A DNA stretch of 64,000 nucleotides from Neostapfia colusana (GCA_030760725.1 JASWHV010000019.1:33297944-33361943), one strand, 5' to 3'. Shown: positions 53,488-64,000, counted from the stretch's first letter. The notes: generated by a model from the letters alone, not told the origin. Made by a program: numbers and translations.

Positions 53488-53566
53488 ATCCTCGGTTTCG
53501 GGCTCAAGTGCTCAACTCTACTCACTTGGTAGCTGCTTTTAGCTTATCTCAGCTGAAGGATCCATC

Positions 53567-55042
53567 ATGGCGCCGGAGCAGAGGCCGCCGCACGCCGTGT
53601 GCATGCCGTACCCGGCGCAGGGCCACGTCACGCCCATGCTCAAGCTTGCCAAGCTGCTCCACATGCGTGGCTTCGACATCACCTTCGTCAACACCGAGTA
53701 CAACCACCGCCGCATGCTCCAGTCCCAGGGCACCGCCGCGCTCCAGGGGATCCCGGGGTTTCGCTTCCTCGCTATCCCCGACGGGCTCCCGCCGTCCGAC
53801 GCCGACGCGACCCAGGACATCCCCGCGCTCTGCTACTCCACCATGACCACCTGCCTCCCGCACCTCGTCCGGCTCCTGGAGAAGCTCAACGACGACGAGG
53901 CCGCCGGGTCCGTCACCTGCGTCATCTACGACGCCGTCATGTCGTTCGGCTACGACGCCGCCACGGAGATCGGCGTGCCGGCCGTCGCGTTCTGGACCGC
54001 CAGCTGCTGCGGCTTCATGGGCTACCGCAACTACCGCCAGCTCCTGGACTGGGGCCTCGTGCCGTTCGAGGACGCGGTGGAGCTCGCGGACGTCGACGGC
54101 GGGCGCCTCGCCACCGTGGTCCGCGGCGCGCGGGGCATGTGCGACGGCGTGCAGCTTCGCGACTTCCCCAGCTTCATCCGCACCACGGACCGCGGCGACA
54201 TCATGCTCAACTTCCTCATGCGCGAGGCGGAGCGGCTGTCGCTGCCGGACGCCGTGATCGTCAACTCGTTCGAGGACCTCGAGGGCGCGACGCTGGACGC
54301 CATGCGCGCCATCGTCCCGCCTCTGCACGCCGTCGGCCCGCTCCTTGTCCTGGAGCGCCGCGTCGTCCCGGCAGGGAGCCCGCTGAGCCGCCTCGGCTCC
54401 AGCCTCTGGAAGGAGCAGGGCGGGCTCGTCGAGTGGCTCGACGGCCGCGCGCCGCGCTCCATCGTTTACGTGAACTACGGCAGCATCACGGTGATGACGA
54501 ACGAGCAGCTGCTGGAGTTCGCGTGGGGGCTGGCCGGCAGCGGCTACGCGTTCGTCTGGAACATCCGGCCGGACCTGCTCAAGGGCGACGCGGCCGTGCT
54601 GCCGCCGGAGTTCCTCACTGCCGTCGAGGGCCGAGCGCTGCTGACGACGTGGTGCCCGCAGGAAGCGACGCTGGCGCACGAGGCGGTGGGGGTGTTCCTG
54701 ACGCACTCCGGGTGGAACTCCACGCTGGAGAGCCTCTGCGCCGGGGTGCCCATGCTGAGCTGGCCCTTCTTCGCCGAGCAGCAGACAAACTGCCGGTACA
54801 AGCGCACCGAGGGGGGCGTCGGGATGGAGATCGGCGGCCAGGTGCGGCGGGACGAGGTGGAGGCTGTCATACAGGAGGCCATGGACGGGGAGAGGGGGAG
54901 GGAGATGCGCTGCCGCGCGGAGGAGTGGAAGGGGAAGGCTCTCAAGGCGACGCTGCCTGGTGGGCCGGCCGAGGCGAACCTCGACAGGCTCGTCGACGAG
55001 GTGCTACTCGCCAAGAGGAAGAGCCAAGCGATCAACGCCTGA
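53567..55042 (+). CDS. UGT85-like UDP-glycosyltransferase
   Basis: A 491-codon intronless ORF, the usual length for plant family 1 glycosyltransferases, which transfer sugar from UDP-sugar to small hydroxylated acceptors in the cytosol. The N-terminus MPYPAQGHVTPMLKLAKLLH holds the catalytic His (H20); the partner Asp is probably D122 (VIYDAVMSFG). FVNTEYNHRRM is typical of the UGT85 group. The C-terminal PSPG box spans W362 to Q405 with HSGWNSTLE (H380) and the final E404-Q405 that favour UDP-glucose. HSGWN and KRTEGGVGMEI differ slightly from the commoner HCGWN and KCTEWGVGMEI. The start is clear (ATCATGG context, TATA upstream). Codons are strongly GC-ending, unlike the flanking repeats. 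UGT85 members glucosylate hormones, cyanohydrins or phenolics, and the acceptor cannot be told from sequence. All catalytic residues are present, so it is likely functional. Confidence 0.96.
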   Translation: MAPEQRPPHAVCMPYPAQGHVTPMLKLAKLLHMRGFDITFVNTEYNHRRMLQSQGTAALQGIPGFRFLAIPDGLPPSDADATQDIPALCYSTMTTCLPHLVRLLEKLNDDEAAGSVTCVIYDAVMSFGYDAATEIGVPAVAFWTASCCGFMGYRNYRQLLDWGLVPFEDAVELADVDGGRLATVVRGARGMCDGVQLRDFPSFIRTTDRGDIMLNFLMREAERLSLPDAVIVNSFEDLEGATLDAMRAIVPPLHAVGPLLVLERRVVPAGSPLSRLGSSLWKEQGGLVEWLDGRAPRSIVYVNYGSITVMTNEQLLEFAWGLAGSGYAFVWNIRPDLLKGDAAVLPPEFLTAVEGRALLTTWCPQEATLAHEAVGVFLTHSGWNSTLESLCAGVPMLSWPFFAEQQTNCRYKRTEGGVGMEIGGQVRRDEVEAVIQEAMDGERGREMRCRAEEWKGKALKATLPGGPAEANLDRLVDEVLLAKRKSQAINA

Positions 55043-55916
55043 ATCTGAGCAGTTCTATTTCGGGGGTGCTTGGTGGAGCCCCTCGAGACTGTAACATGCT
55101 ACACTATCAAAACTATTCGGCGTGAAGATGACATGCCTCAATAATACTTTTTATCTTGTATCACGGTCTCTGTAGATCGCTTTAGCGCAGCCTGAAAATG
55201 ACATGCCTAGACATATACAGTACGATGAAAAGGTCGAGGAGCTTGGCCAGCTGCAGCGTCCGCGTGACGTGGCCTCTCGCTCTCAGCCGGCGGCAGCGAC
55301 CCTATGATGGCTGCCTACTAATCAGCTCGAACCGGCAACACGCTGGTCGTCGCTCTCCTGCACGCTGATCGGAAGCGCACTTATATATGCGCATGCGCGT
55401 CGCTTGTGCCGTCGTCGTGGTGGCAGGGCATTGGTGGACTGGGATCTCCGGGAATTACGTGGTGTCTTGCACGCCGGGATTGGACCACCGCTCATAGCTC
55501 CGCCGCGTGTCACCAGACCAGATGCGATGATCCATGCACACATTATTTAAGTGCAGCACTCGATAAGATCGTAGACTCGTGATTTTTAAAATTGATGTTT
55601 TATCTATGCATATTATATTCAAAAGATTATATACTCTATTTTATAATTTATTGTACTCGTTGTACCTAAAATTATACTATGAGCCAATTGTTCCTCGGCC
55701 AGAAACGGGAGCCATCCAAGGTTGCCGCAAGTCATTTGGTTGTACCCCTTATGAACCGGTCCTCCACGTCGTTAGGCACTCTTCTCTCCCAGAATTGGTA
55801 TCTGTGAGACTAATGTGTGCTAAATATATTGGCTATGACGATAAAAGTTTTAAATTCTACCAAAACACTCTTTTTGTCAAGGTCTTACTCTAGATCCGAG
55901 CTCCGATAAGATCCGA
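55043..55916 (+). other. UGT 3' flank, no gene seen
   Basis: The 3' UTR probably ends after CTCAATAATAC near 55140. Two partial copies of TGA(A)GATGACATGCCT lie at 55124 and 55195. The rest is ordinary intergenic sequence with short meaningless frames. Confidence 0.5.
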
Positions 55917-57447
55917 TGTAAGGTGTGACTTGTTATGACTAGGTCTGACATGTGTTTGGTTAACTCTGGCGGTAGGTCCAACTAGCCTTGGTAAGTTCCG
56001 GTGCTAGGTTCTGCTACCTTTCATAAGCTCTAGCTCAAGGTCCTGTTAGCTTTGGCAAGGTCCGCAGCTAAATCGCAATGATTCTGTCTTTACCATGCAA
56101 ATGTTTTGAACTTGCTTTACCTCTATGGAAATTTTCTTAGTATTCTTTTACTAAGTTTTTGAAGTGTTATGACTGTTTATGGTGGTTAACATTTTGCTAT
56201 GATTTGCAACATGCTAATATAAGGTGTTCACGTAAGGTGTTGTGGTTTTCGGAACTAACGTGAGTCAAGTCGCGGACTTGTGCTCGAAAGTATTGGTTAT
56301 TTATTTATGTGCAGGTGTTGCTTGAGTTCAAAATATGGTTAGTGATGGAATCCATTGAACTAGTCTTAGGGAGAAGATGAGGTTCAACAACCAAGTTCGG
56401 GAGGAATTGTGGTTGAGTTGATCGGGAGGCATGTTTAGATCAAGAACAATACGTATGAAGGTATCGTGGACGTCGTTGGAAGGTGTTTGCACATGTGCAA
56501 GGAGTGCATGGACGTGACAACATGGTTCCAAGATGTGATGAAGAGATGTGGACGTAAAGAATTGGTAGAAAAGGTCCAACCGGTTGGATTATGGACTCAG
56601 GCTGCGGTTGAGTCAGTTATGGCTCAAATATGGAAAGATTTGAGTTGGTTATGATAGGATTTCGTGTGGGACACGAAGTTGGATTGTTTAGGAATGTGGA
56701 ATACGTTTCTGAGGTGTTTGTAAGTCTTAATATTGCTTCTATCTGTGTATAGAAGAGTCTTGAGCAGTTATGGAAAGTTTCGATTTAGAAACTGAGTAGG
56801 ATTTGAGTCCTAGTTTAAATTGTGTTAGCCTCCGGGCTGGTTATATAAGCAAGGGAGGCCAGAGCTCGTGGTAAGATGACCTTGGGCTGTTCCTCTTATG
56901 TTTTGATCAATAAAATTCGTAATTTAGAGTAGCTTTTATGCCTTGTTCGTCGGACTTGTTTTTGTCAAGTCTTTCTCGTCGAGTTTCTGGACAACACGAT
57001 AGTTCTTCGGTGTTTTGATCATAACTCAAGTTTTATAGATCCAATTGATGTGATTCTTTATGGATTGTCTTCACAACTTGATTATCTATCATATGTGAAA
57101 ATTTTACGGTCATTGGATTTATAATTTCTGATCTACACGAGTTTCTTTGTAGTGTTACAGATCTGGTTTTTACTCGAGTAGAACAGATTGACCCTCGTTT
57201 GATCTTTCGATCATAACTTGAGTTTTTCTTGACGGATTTCCATGATTGTTATTGTCAGTCCTCGTGACTTGATTCTCTATAATATATACCACTTTTTTCA
57301 CGGTTGAACACATTTAGATTAGTCGCATACACGGTTTCTTTAACAAATCGATTTTCTGTCGAGCGGGTTTTTGTTGCTTCCGCTAAAAACTTTAAATCTA
57401 CCATTCACCCCCCTCTGGTAGCTTTTCACGTGCTCTTCGTTCCTACA
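55917..57447 (+). mobile_element. 5' LTR of Ty1-type element H
   Basis: The right end is secure: CTTCGTTCCTACA followed at once by a PBS. The left end is taken at TGTAAGGTGTGAC because it mirrors the CCTACA end, but this is tentative. TATATAAG at 56842-56849 is a plausible promoter. The CACCCCCCTCTGG block near the end is shared with other Ty1-type LTRs of this window. Confidence 0.6.
56842..56849 (+). promoter_or_regulatory. TATA box of LTR H
   Basis: TATATAAG, about 600 bp before the LTR end. Confidence 0.5.
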
Positions 57448-57462
57448 ATTGGTATCAGAGCC
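57448..57462 (+). other. Primer-binding site of element H
   Basis: ATTGGTATCAGAGCC, complementary to the 3' end of initiator methionine tRNA, directly after CCTACA. Confidence 0.92.
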
Positions 57463-57542
57463 GCGGTGCTCTAATCTTTGTGATTTGCACGTGTTTTGAC
57501 TAATCATCATAGAGAAATACTCCGCAAAACCTTATATGTTCA

Positions 57543-58049
57543 GTGACATTGATTTTCAGGTTTGAAAGGCATGAATGGAGGCATTCATCCAAGCGCAAGG
57601 CTTCGCAATATGGAAAAAAGGTGTACAAGCCTTATGACGTGCCGCCAAACGATCAAGTCATGGCTACGAACACAAGAGATATCGACAACAACAACAAAGC
57701 ACGAAACTTGATCATACAAGGATTAACTCAAAGTGACTTCGACCGTGTTGCACACCTCCGATCTGCATACGATGTGTGAAAAGCACTTTGTGACTACCAC
57801 AAAGGATCCAACACGATCAAGGAGGTAAGACAAGATATGTTCAAGAAAGAATACATGCGCTTCGAGATGCAACCCAGTGAGTCAATCAATGACCTCTTTG
57901 CTCACTTCAATAAAATTCTCAGCAACTTGCGTAGTGTCAAGATTAATTTTTTAGATGCTGAAAATGCTAGGCAATTACTAAGTGTGTTAGACATGTCAAT
58001 TTGGGAGATGAAAGTTACATCTATTCGTGAATCTACTGTCATGAGTACA
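57543..58049 (+). pseudogene. gag: Element H gag fragment (UBN2-type)
   Basis: Two in-frame pieces of a Ty1-type gag: NNNKARNLIIQGLTQSDFDR up to a TGA at 57777-57779, then KALCDYHKGSNTIKEVRQDM through NDLFAHFNKILSNLRS to RESTVMST. It is cut at 58049 by LTR C. The rest of the element is outside the window, presumably beyond element C. There is at least one nonsense change. Confidence 0.85.
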
Positions 58050-58442
58050 TGTAACACCCCAAAATCCTGTTAAGAGGGGAATTTAAAAAATTTTGGATGT
58101 ATTGCATGTGTTGCAAAAATTCAAATTCAAACTAGAATTCAAATTAAACTAAAAAAAGAAATAAAAAGAAAAAGAAAAGGAAAAAAATAAACCCCCCGAC
58201 CAGTGGGCCGAAACCCACCAGCCGGCCCATTTGTTCCCGCGCCAGCCCGCAGCCGCGCCCCCCCCCTTTCCCACTGACACGCGGGGCCCACCAACCCTTC
58301 TTCCTCCTCGCGCTCGTGCCCGCGCTCGGCCGGACTCTTCTCACCCCGAATCGAAACCGCCCCGGATCCTCGCGTATCCCAGCCGAATTTCGTTCGTGGA
58401 CGATGCAAACTCGATCACAACCGAACGCCGCCCTCCCCCGTC

Positions 58443-58450
58443 TATAAAAA
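58443..58450 (+). promoter_or_regulatory. TATA box of LTR C
   Basis: TATAAAAA in a GC-rich context, about 390 bp into the LTR. Transcription would start near 58475. Confidence 0.75.
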
Positions 58451-58613
58451 CCCCGGCATCGTCCCGTTTTTCCCCACGATTCGCCGATTTTCCTTCCGGT
58501 GAGAAACCAAGCTTCTCCGGCGAATTCAGCTCGATCTACGCTCGAAAATTCAGATCTAACTTGCTGGTCTTGATCCACCGCCTCCAGGGAACCTTGCAGG
58601 TGCAGAAAACTCG

Positions 58614-61254
58614 GTGATTTGCGGTTCAAACACAGCGCCGACGAGCCTCGTCGTAAATTCACCTCGGACCTCATCGCCGATCGCTTTTCAGGACCTCCGA
58701 GCTCAAGAAAACCCCCGAGGTGAGATCCCCGACCTCCCCTCTACCGATCTATGCCATAAAATCACAGTTCTAGGAAGAATTGACGAAGATCCGAAACTCT
58801 CCGGCGAGATCGCCGCCTCCCGCCGCCGTGCGCTGCCGGGCAGCGCCGCCCGCGCTCGATCAGAGCGACGTGGCCGCTTGTGCGCCGTCTATTTTAAATC
58901 GCACGGTAGAATTTAAATCCCCACGTACCGGTTCGACGTTATAATCTCAGTCGTCTGTTTTAAATGGACGGTCCACGTCAGCCCCGCGTTATAAAGGCCG
59001 GAATTCTTACGCGCTACCCCCTGGGGTTCTCGAAAAATAAGAGCTAGCCCCGAAAACTTCTGATCTAGCCCCTGGAAGTTCAGAAAATCATGTAAATTCA
59101 TTTAAAAATCAGTTTTGACCCCTGGACTTAATAAAAATTAGGAAAAACCCCTCTGTTATGTGTAGCTAGACCCCTGAAAATTCTTAAAATAATATTATAG
59201 ACCCTGCAGTGGGGTGAGTTTACCTTTTAACCCTATATGATATTAAATTTAGGAATTTGAATATGTGATTAGTATTTAAAATTTAAAAGATGGGACAAAC
59301 ACATTGTAAATTCAAATTTAAACTCTCCTAGCACTTGGAAAACTTTGGAGTGAGTTAAAAATAGATTTTTAGCTGAAATGAATCTGTCTAATTGATTATT
59401 CACATTTATTAGTAATAGGGACAAATTTTTAAGTATAGAATAATTCTGAAAATTTGTAAAATAAATGTAAAATAGTTTACATCAGAAGAGAAGTTCAAAA
59501 ATATATTATTTAATATTTTAGACCCAAAACCTATTCTGTTTAGACGAGGTGTCTTACTATTTTCATAATAAAGTGCACATTTAGGCATAGGAAATAAATC
59601 TGAAAATATATCAAACTAGGTATAAATAACTAGAAAATGATAAATGAAGTTTCCAAAATCTAAAGAATTCAGTTTAGGGTTGGTAGAAGGTTTGAAGACA
59701 CATATGAAGTAGGAAAACACCTTTTATGCATACTTGGTGGCTAAAATGTGTATCAATTAAATATAAGGGATTTATTTAAATTAGAAATTCAGATATAGTA
59801 TGCCAACATGAATATGAATACAAAAGTATAAATCATATGTACATGTTTAAAAGTGCATGTAAGCCAAAATCAACACACATAGAGTAACCACAACACATAG
59901 GATTGTGAATGGCTTTCATAAATGTGAATGTGTGGTTTGTATGAAGTGGAAGTGTGAACTATGTCTTATGACTTGTTGTTTTCTTTTGCTATGTGTGATG
60001 GTATGAGTAGAACCTGCTCCAGAGCAAGTTTTTTCTTTCCAAGATCAGGACTACCCATTCCAAGAGCAGCAGGAAGGAGGCAAGTGTCCTTGACCACTTT
60101 GATCCTATGCTAGGATGTGTAGATAGAATTATTTGCATTGTCAAGTGAAATATGAAACCCATGATAGGAAGTTTCCCTAGAATTGCATTATCTTGTTTCC
60201 TTGTAGCTTGGGTTGGGATTTATTTTATCATGTCATTAATTTACATGCTTATGCTTAGCCATGCTTAGAATGGGATATTTGGGATATGAGATCATCAGTT
60301 TATTTTACGATACTCTTGAATGAGATATTGTGAGTTATGTAGAGGTAGGGATCAAGGCAAGTTGGATGTTTTGGTTGGTGCTGGGTGCACGAGACTCGGG
60401 TTTGTGTTTGGTACTTGCCTGGATCCTAAGGACCGGTTCATGGAGCATGTAACCTGGCTTTACCGGCCAACCACATGCTGAGATGGGGCAGCTTGGCCAA
60501 TTAATTAGGTGTATCCCCGGCGTAGTATGGGTGTGTTGGATGGTGCGGGGAATAGGTGTCAGCTGGACTACCATATGAACCGCAAGGCTCAAGAGGGGGC
60601 CACTGCAGCGGGATTGGAGCCTCTTGTATGCTGTTAGGGGTGAAACCTCAGTGGGCCCACGCTCGTCGGGAATCCCTTTGTAAAGGCTTTGTAGTGATCT
60701 CCTGGCTACACACCTGGGAAGTGTGAATGTGGTTCGTAGCCACTGGCATAATGGAGGTTCTTTTAGTCCACCTGGCAACGGGGGGTGAAATCACTACATG
60801 TGGGTACAGTGGTGCAAACTCTGCAGAGTCAAAACTGTCATGACGGCCGTGCTCACGGTCAAGAGTGGCTTGGACTTATTCATGATTAGAGTATGATGAC
60901 CTTGGAGGTTGTGGATGTTAAGCGGGGAGCTTAACATTGGAAATGATGTTATGGTTATGATGATGGGATGGGAGTTTGGGACCATTTCACCTTTGTAGTA
61001 ATATAGGTGCTTAATAAGCTAAGGTGATAGGTATTGATTGCGTAGTACTTGAACCATGAGTTCAACCTCTCCTTGTTCTAGCCATGCATGACATAACTTT
61101 CCCACACTTGCTGAGTACCATCGGTACTCAACCTTGCATATTTGTTGGTTTATATTGCTGCTCAGGTCAAGATAATGAGGTGGTGTATAATGATCAAGAC
61201 TTTGGACCCGAAAAGGTTTCTAGGTTCATGGAGTCCCCCGGGCAACGCCTGTAA
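58614..61254 (+). CDS. Candidate spliced small ORF in LTR C (two segments)
   Basis: The upstream segment is open from 58614 (first codon GTG) to 58719, ending FQDLRAQENPRG before GTGAGATCCCC. The downstream segment begins at 61166 after TATTGCTGCTCAG and reads QDNEVVYNDQDFGPEK, then drifts to a stop at 61252-61254 because of a one-base loss relative to LTR S. Joining is phase 1 on both sides. In S the upstream part has an ATG and the downstream part stops sooner. The family is not recognised. Splicing is inferred only. Confidence 0.4.
61112..61130 (+). other. Conserved LTR hairpin (LTR C copy)
   Basis: TGAGTACC and GGTACTCA form a perfect 8-bp stem around ATC, flanked by CACTTGC and ACCTTGC, 35 nt before the TTGCTGCTCAG acceptor-like site. 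Confidence 0.8.
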
Positions 61255-61474
61255 TGGAGCCCACAAGAATAATATTCCGCTGCTAGTTTATTTACTTGTG
61301 ATTAACTTATTATTGTCCATCGAGACATTTGCTATGTAAGACTTATTTATATTTGACATCTGGCTTGTAATAAATGATGCTTCACTATTTGTCGTCACAT
61401 GTATGAGAAAATGATCCTGGCATACATGTGATATTCACTTGGTTGTTCTTCGGAAAAACCGGGTGTGACAGAAG

Positions 61475-61487
61475 TGGTATCAAAGCC
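61475..61487 (+). other. Primer-binding site of Ty3 element C
   Basis: TGGTATCAAAGCC, four bases after the LTR, with one change (A for G) from the usual match to initiator methionine tRNA. Confidence 0.85.
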
Positions 61488-61688
61488 AAGGTTGCCCGTA
61501 GGAACGTGGACCTAGGTAGAAATGGACGTATTTAAGGACCCTATTTTCTTAAAAACTATTTTACAAGGTGTGTGTGGAAAAGTGTTATTCAATGGAGTCA
61601 CTTTCTTCATCTTACCCCAACTTTCATTCAAAATAGGATTTTTGTTTAAAAGTTTATCTAACCTAAGTTTAAATGCTTTTTGTTTTAG

Positions 61689-62459
61689 ATGGTTCGCATG
61701 ATTCGCACCGCTCGCAAGTCCACAGGAGGGAGAGTTCTCGTAGTTGCCCTTGCCCAAAGAGAGGAGAACCGTCCGGTGACGTACCTTTCCTACGGATTGG
61801 CAGTAGGAGGCTTGCTGCGCCGTCTTCGACGTATGCTCCAAGCCGTCGGCAATACGGGCAAGCTAATCATACACTACAGCTCCACCAGGACCATCCGTGA
61901 GAAGAGGAAAGAATGGAGTTCAGAGATGAGGATTATCCACGAAAATCAGCTGCTCAAGATCCACCGCTCTCCAGCTTGTCGAGCGACACAGGTCGATGCG
62001 GAGAAGGATGTCACCTGGGAGGCCATCACCTGCCAGAGTCACATCTATCGTCGACACCTGGACAGGACTGAGTACATGTATGTCCTCCAGCGCGAGAGTG
62101 GTACAACGGAGTATAAGTACCCGCCAGTGCAGCAAGGGACATCCCATGAGCACATGGACTTGTGCTTGGAGGATGCTGCTATGCTCAGCACTCGACTGCA
62201 GGAGTGTCAGCAAGAGCTTCAGGATGTTCGGGACACCCTGAAGGAAATGGAGGTGTTGCTGCGAGCCTGCTTGAGGGCGAGAGAAAGAGGAGATGGGAAT
62301 AAACTGTGTGTCATCGTGAATGATACATGGACTCGTGACTCCCCAGATCGTCGGGCGATCAGGCGTCGTCGCACTTCTCCACCAGCAGCCTCCCCACCTA
62401 AAGCAGAGTCAGAAGGTAGCCGCAATAATGAGGAACATCCCGAGGAGCCAGCTCAGTGA
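61689..62459 (+). CDS. orf0 of Ty3 element C, upstream of gag
   Basis: A 256-codon intact ORF between PBS and gag. The ATG directly follows a strong acceptor-like tract (GCTTTTTGTTTTAG). The N-terminus is very basic (MVRMIRTARKSTGGR, GLLRRLRRML). A central part holds HIYRRHLDRTEYMYVLQRE. A likely coiled coil covers about residues 160-200 (LCLEDAAMLSTRLQECQQEL). The C-terminus is basic/Pro-rich with RRRTSPPAASPPKAE and ends acidic. It has the same place, size and order as the ORF at 1198-1998 although sequence identity is low. It is related in position to orf0 of rice RIRE3/RIRE8-type elements. The role is unknown; nucleic-acid binding by the basic ends is a guess. Confidence 0.72.
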   Translation: MVRMIRTARKSTGGRVLVVALAQREENRPVTYLSYGLAVGGLLRRLRRMLQAVGNTGKLIIHYSSTRTIREKRKEWSSEMRIIHENQLLKIHRSPACRATQVDAEKDVTWEAITCQSHIYRRHLDRTEYMYVLQRESGTTEYKYPPVQQGTSHEHMDLCLEDAAMLSTRLQECQQELQDVRDTLKEMEVLLRACLRARERGDGNKLCVIVNDTWTRDSPDRRAIRRRRTSPPAASPPKAESEGSRNNEEHPEEPAQ

Positions 62460-62770
62460 TACGAGTAGTGTAGAGTTTTTCCCTTAGTTAGCAAGATGTC
62501 GAGTAGTTGAGTCGTTATCTTAGTTAATGGTGTGTTAATGCTTGGTGTGTGACGTGAGTTGTGGAAGCCATGAGCAATTGTCCACAGCCTCGTCTTCAGA
62601 TTGTTTTGCTTTGGTGTGTGAACCCACATGAAATAATAGTGCATTTATTTTTGTGTGAGACATGAACCCTCAGAAAGTATAACAAAGCCCCAACACTTCA
62701 AAGTAAAAACAAGTGAAAGTAGTAAGATAATAGGTAATGTTTTAAATTGATATTTGGTTGATCATGCTAG

Positions 62771-64000
62771 ATGGCCGGAAGAGGAAAAGGTCATGCTGCC
62801 AACCCCGCCAACAACAACGATGAGGCCTGCAACCCTCATCTTTCTGGAGGCCAAGACAGGGGTGGTCGCCGTGAAGGAGTTGATCCCCTCCACCAAATGC
62901 TTGAGAATCAAAATCAGCTCATCCAGAACTTGACTCAAGTGGTGGCCAACTTGCATCAAGTTCCACCTCCACAAGCTGCACCACACCAACCAAGGTTGAG
63001 TGAGTTTCTAGGAACTCAACCTCCAAAGTTTGCAAGTGCTGCTGAACCTCTGGAGGCAGATGATTGGCTGAAGACCATTGAGAGCAAGATGAGGATCATA
63101 CAGTGCCAAGGGTATGAGAGGGTGCTGTTTGCCTCTCATCAATTGCATGGACCTGCTGCTGATTGGTGGACCGCCTACGTGGCCGCCCATCATGACCGTG
63201 AGAACATCACTTGGGAAGAGTTCAAGCGTAGCTTCCGCGACCATTACATACCAAGGGGTGAACTCAAAAACAAGAGGAAGGAGTTTTTGGGGTTGCAACA
63301 AGGTAACATGACTGTGAGGGAATACCTCACTAAATTTACTCAACTCTCCCGTTATGCCCCACGGGACATAGAGACTGATGAGCAGAAACAAGATTGTTTC
63401 GTGGAAGGACTTACCGCAGAAATGCAGTGTGCAATGTCCTCCAATGAGTATGAAAGCTTCCAAAAGATGGTGGACAGAGCGTTTGTGGTAGAAAGGAAAC
63501 TGAAGGCCTTGGAAAATGAGAACAAGCGGAAGGCCGGGTGGTCACATCAAGCCTCGCGTAGCAACACCCGCCCACGTCTGATGTAGTAAACCGCAGGGCA
63601 GACGAGCCGTGCTGCGGTACCATACTCAGCACCGAGAGGGTACAACCCGAACTTCAGGCCTCCGGCAGCACCAGCACCACCACAACGTCAGTTTGTACAG
63701 CAGACTCGCCCTACATATCAACCTCGACCAGCAGTGCAAGGACCCCCAAACCAACCCCAAGACAACAAAGGCCAGGCACCCAAGGTTGGGGTGCAATGTT
63801 TCAACTGTGGTGAAGTGGGGCACTACGCCCATAAGTGCCCAAAGAAGAAGCCCACGCAGCCTCAACAGCAGAATGTAATGAGAGGACGGGTGAACCACGT
63901 CACCATGGAGGAAGCGCAAGAGGCACCTGACGTGGTAGTTGGTAAGTTTCCTGCCAATTTACACATTGCAACCGTGTTGTTTGATTCTGGTGCTACCCAC
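62771..64000 (+). CDS. gag: Ty3 element C gag and start of protease (partial, two stops)
   Basis: The ATG at 62771 (MAGRGKGHAANPANNN) follows TGATCATGCTAG directly. The gag domain includes EFLGTQPPKFASAAEPLEAD and AADWWTAYV blocks, then a Pro/Gln linker, a CCHC knuckle CFNCGEVGHYAHKC (from 63797) and the protease start VLFDSGATH at the window edge. The frame is continuous except for two consecutive stops, TAG TAA, at 63584-63589; each is one C-to-T step from a Gln codon. The element runs off the right edge. Apart from the stops it looks well preserved. Confidence 0.9.

Larger units (their letters stand above)
58050..61470 (+). mobile_element. 5' LTR of Ty3 element C (3.4 kb)
   Basis: TGTAACACCCC... 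to ...CGGGTGTGACA, followed by a PBS. It is collinear with solo LTR S. The TATA box TATAAAAA is at 58443, so U3 is only about 420 bp and R/U5 about 3 kb. A conserved donor-like GAG|GTGAGATCCCC is at 58720, and the hairpin plus short ORF is at 61112-61254. The left flank is GTACA (58045-58049), but the right copy is outside the window. Confidence 0.93.

Noticed and set aside
53549..55125. Long ORFs antisense and in another frame over the UGT gene (385 and 508 codons)
   Set aside because: GC-rich third positions remove stops from shadow frames. They are Arg/Ala/Pro-rich, lack domains, and the UGT frame has all family motifs.
61112..61130. The hairpins as rho-independent-type terminators
   Set aside because: This is a eukaryotic genome, there is no U-run after the stem, and the element continues for kilobases downstream.

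Overview
The window is nuclear DNA from a grass (Poaceae). The evidence is a GC-rich, intronless UDP-glycosyltransferase gene with cereal-type codon use, and around it a dense stack of plant LTR retrotransposons: Ty3 elements with very long LTRs, and Ty1 elements of the Sirevirus (Maximus/SIRE) type. I see no tRNA, rRNA, CRISPR array or bacterial-type operon. The only convincing host gene is the UGT85-like glycosyltransferase at 53567-55042.

Layout: 1-10998 is the 3' part of a plus-strand Ty3 element (Ty3-A: leader, orf0, gag-protease, broken pol with chromodomain, polypurine tract, 3' LTR A). It sits inside a related, diverged LTR (B, to 14861), which interrupts a minus-strand Ty3 LTR (D, to 18195), which cuts the pol of an old minus-strand Sirevirus (O). 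O is split again by a younger, complete 11.1-kb minus-strand Sirevirus (Y, 18949-30037, TSD GGAGC, with a third ORF between pol and the 3' LTR) and by a solo Ty3 LTR (S, 32241-36808) holding a 1.35-kb uninterrupted GTAT array. The O LTR ends at 39644. Then come a decayed Ty3 gag remnant split by solo LTR F (TSD GTGTA), a degenerate Sirevirus-like LTR (G), and a minus-strand Ty3 element (E, 5' part only) whose LTR cuts LTR F-prime. After a gene island with the UGT there is a Ty1 LTR plus gag stub (H), interrupted by a plus-strand Ty3 element (C: LTR, PBS, orf0, gag, start of protease) that runs off the right edge.

The most unusual signal is inside the long Ty3 LTRs. Six LTRs of at least three sequence families (A, B, D, E, S, C) carry the same arrangement near the LTR 3' end: a short perfect hairpin built on CTTGCTGAG...CTCA, then 22-35 nt ending in CAG, then a short acidic ORF that is always open in the same phase. 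In A and B an upstream 81-nt exon-like segment ends at a GC-type donor (AAG|GCAA) that joins this ORF in frame, and the two copies differ mainly at third codon positions. In C and S a conserved GAG|GTGAGAT donor precedes it. I infer that these LTRs encode a spliced small acidic protein, or a translated leader exon. The gag and orf0 start codons of several of these elements also directly follow splice-acceptor-like tracts, so extensive splicing of the long leader is a coherent hypothesis. It rests on sequence only and needs transcript data.
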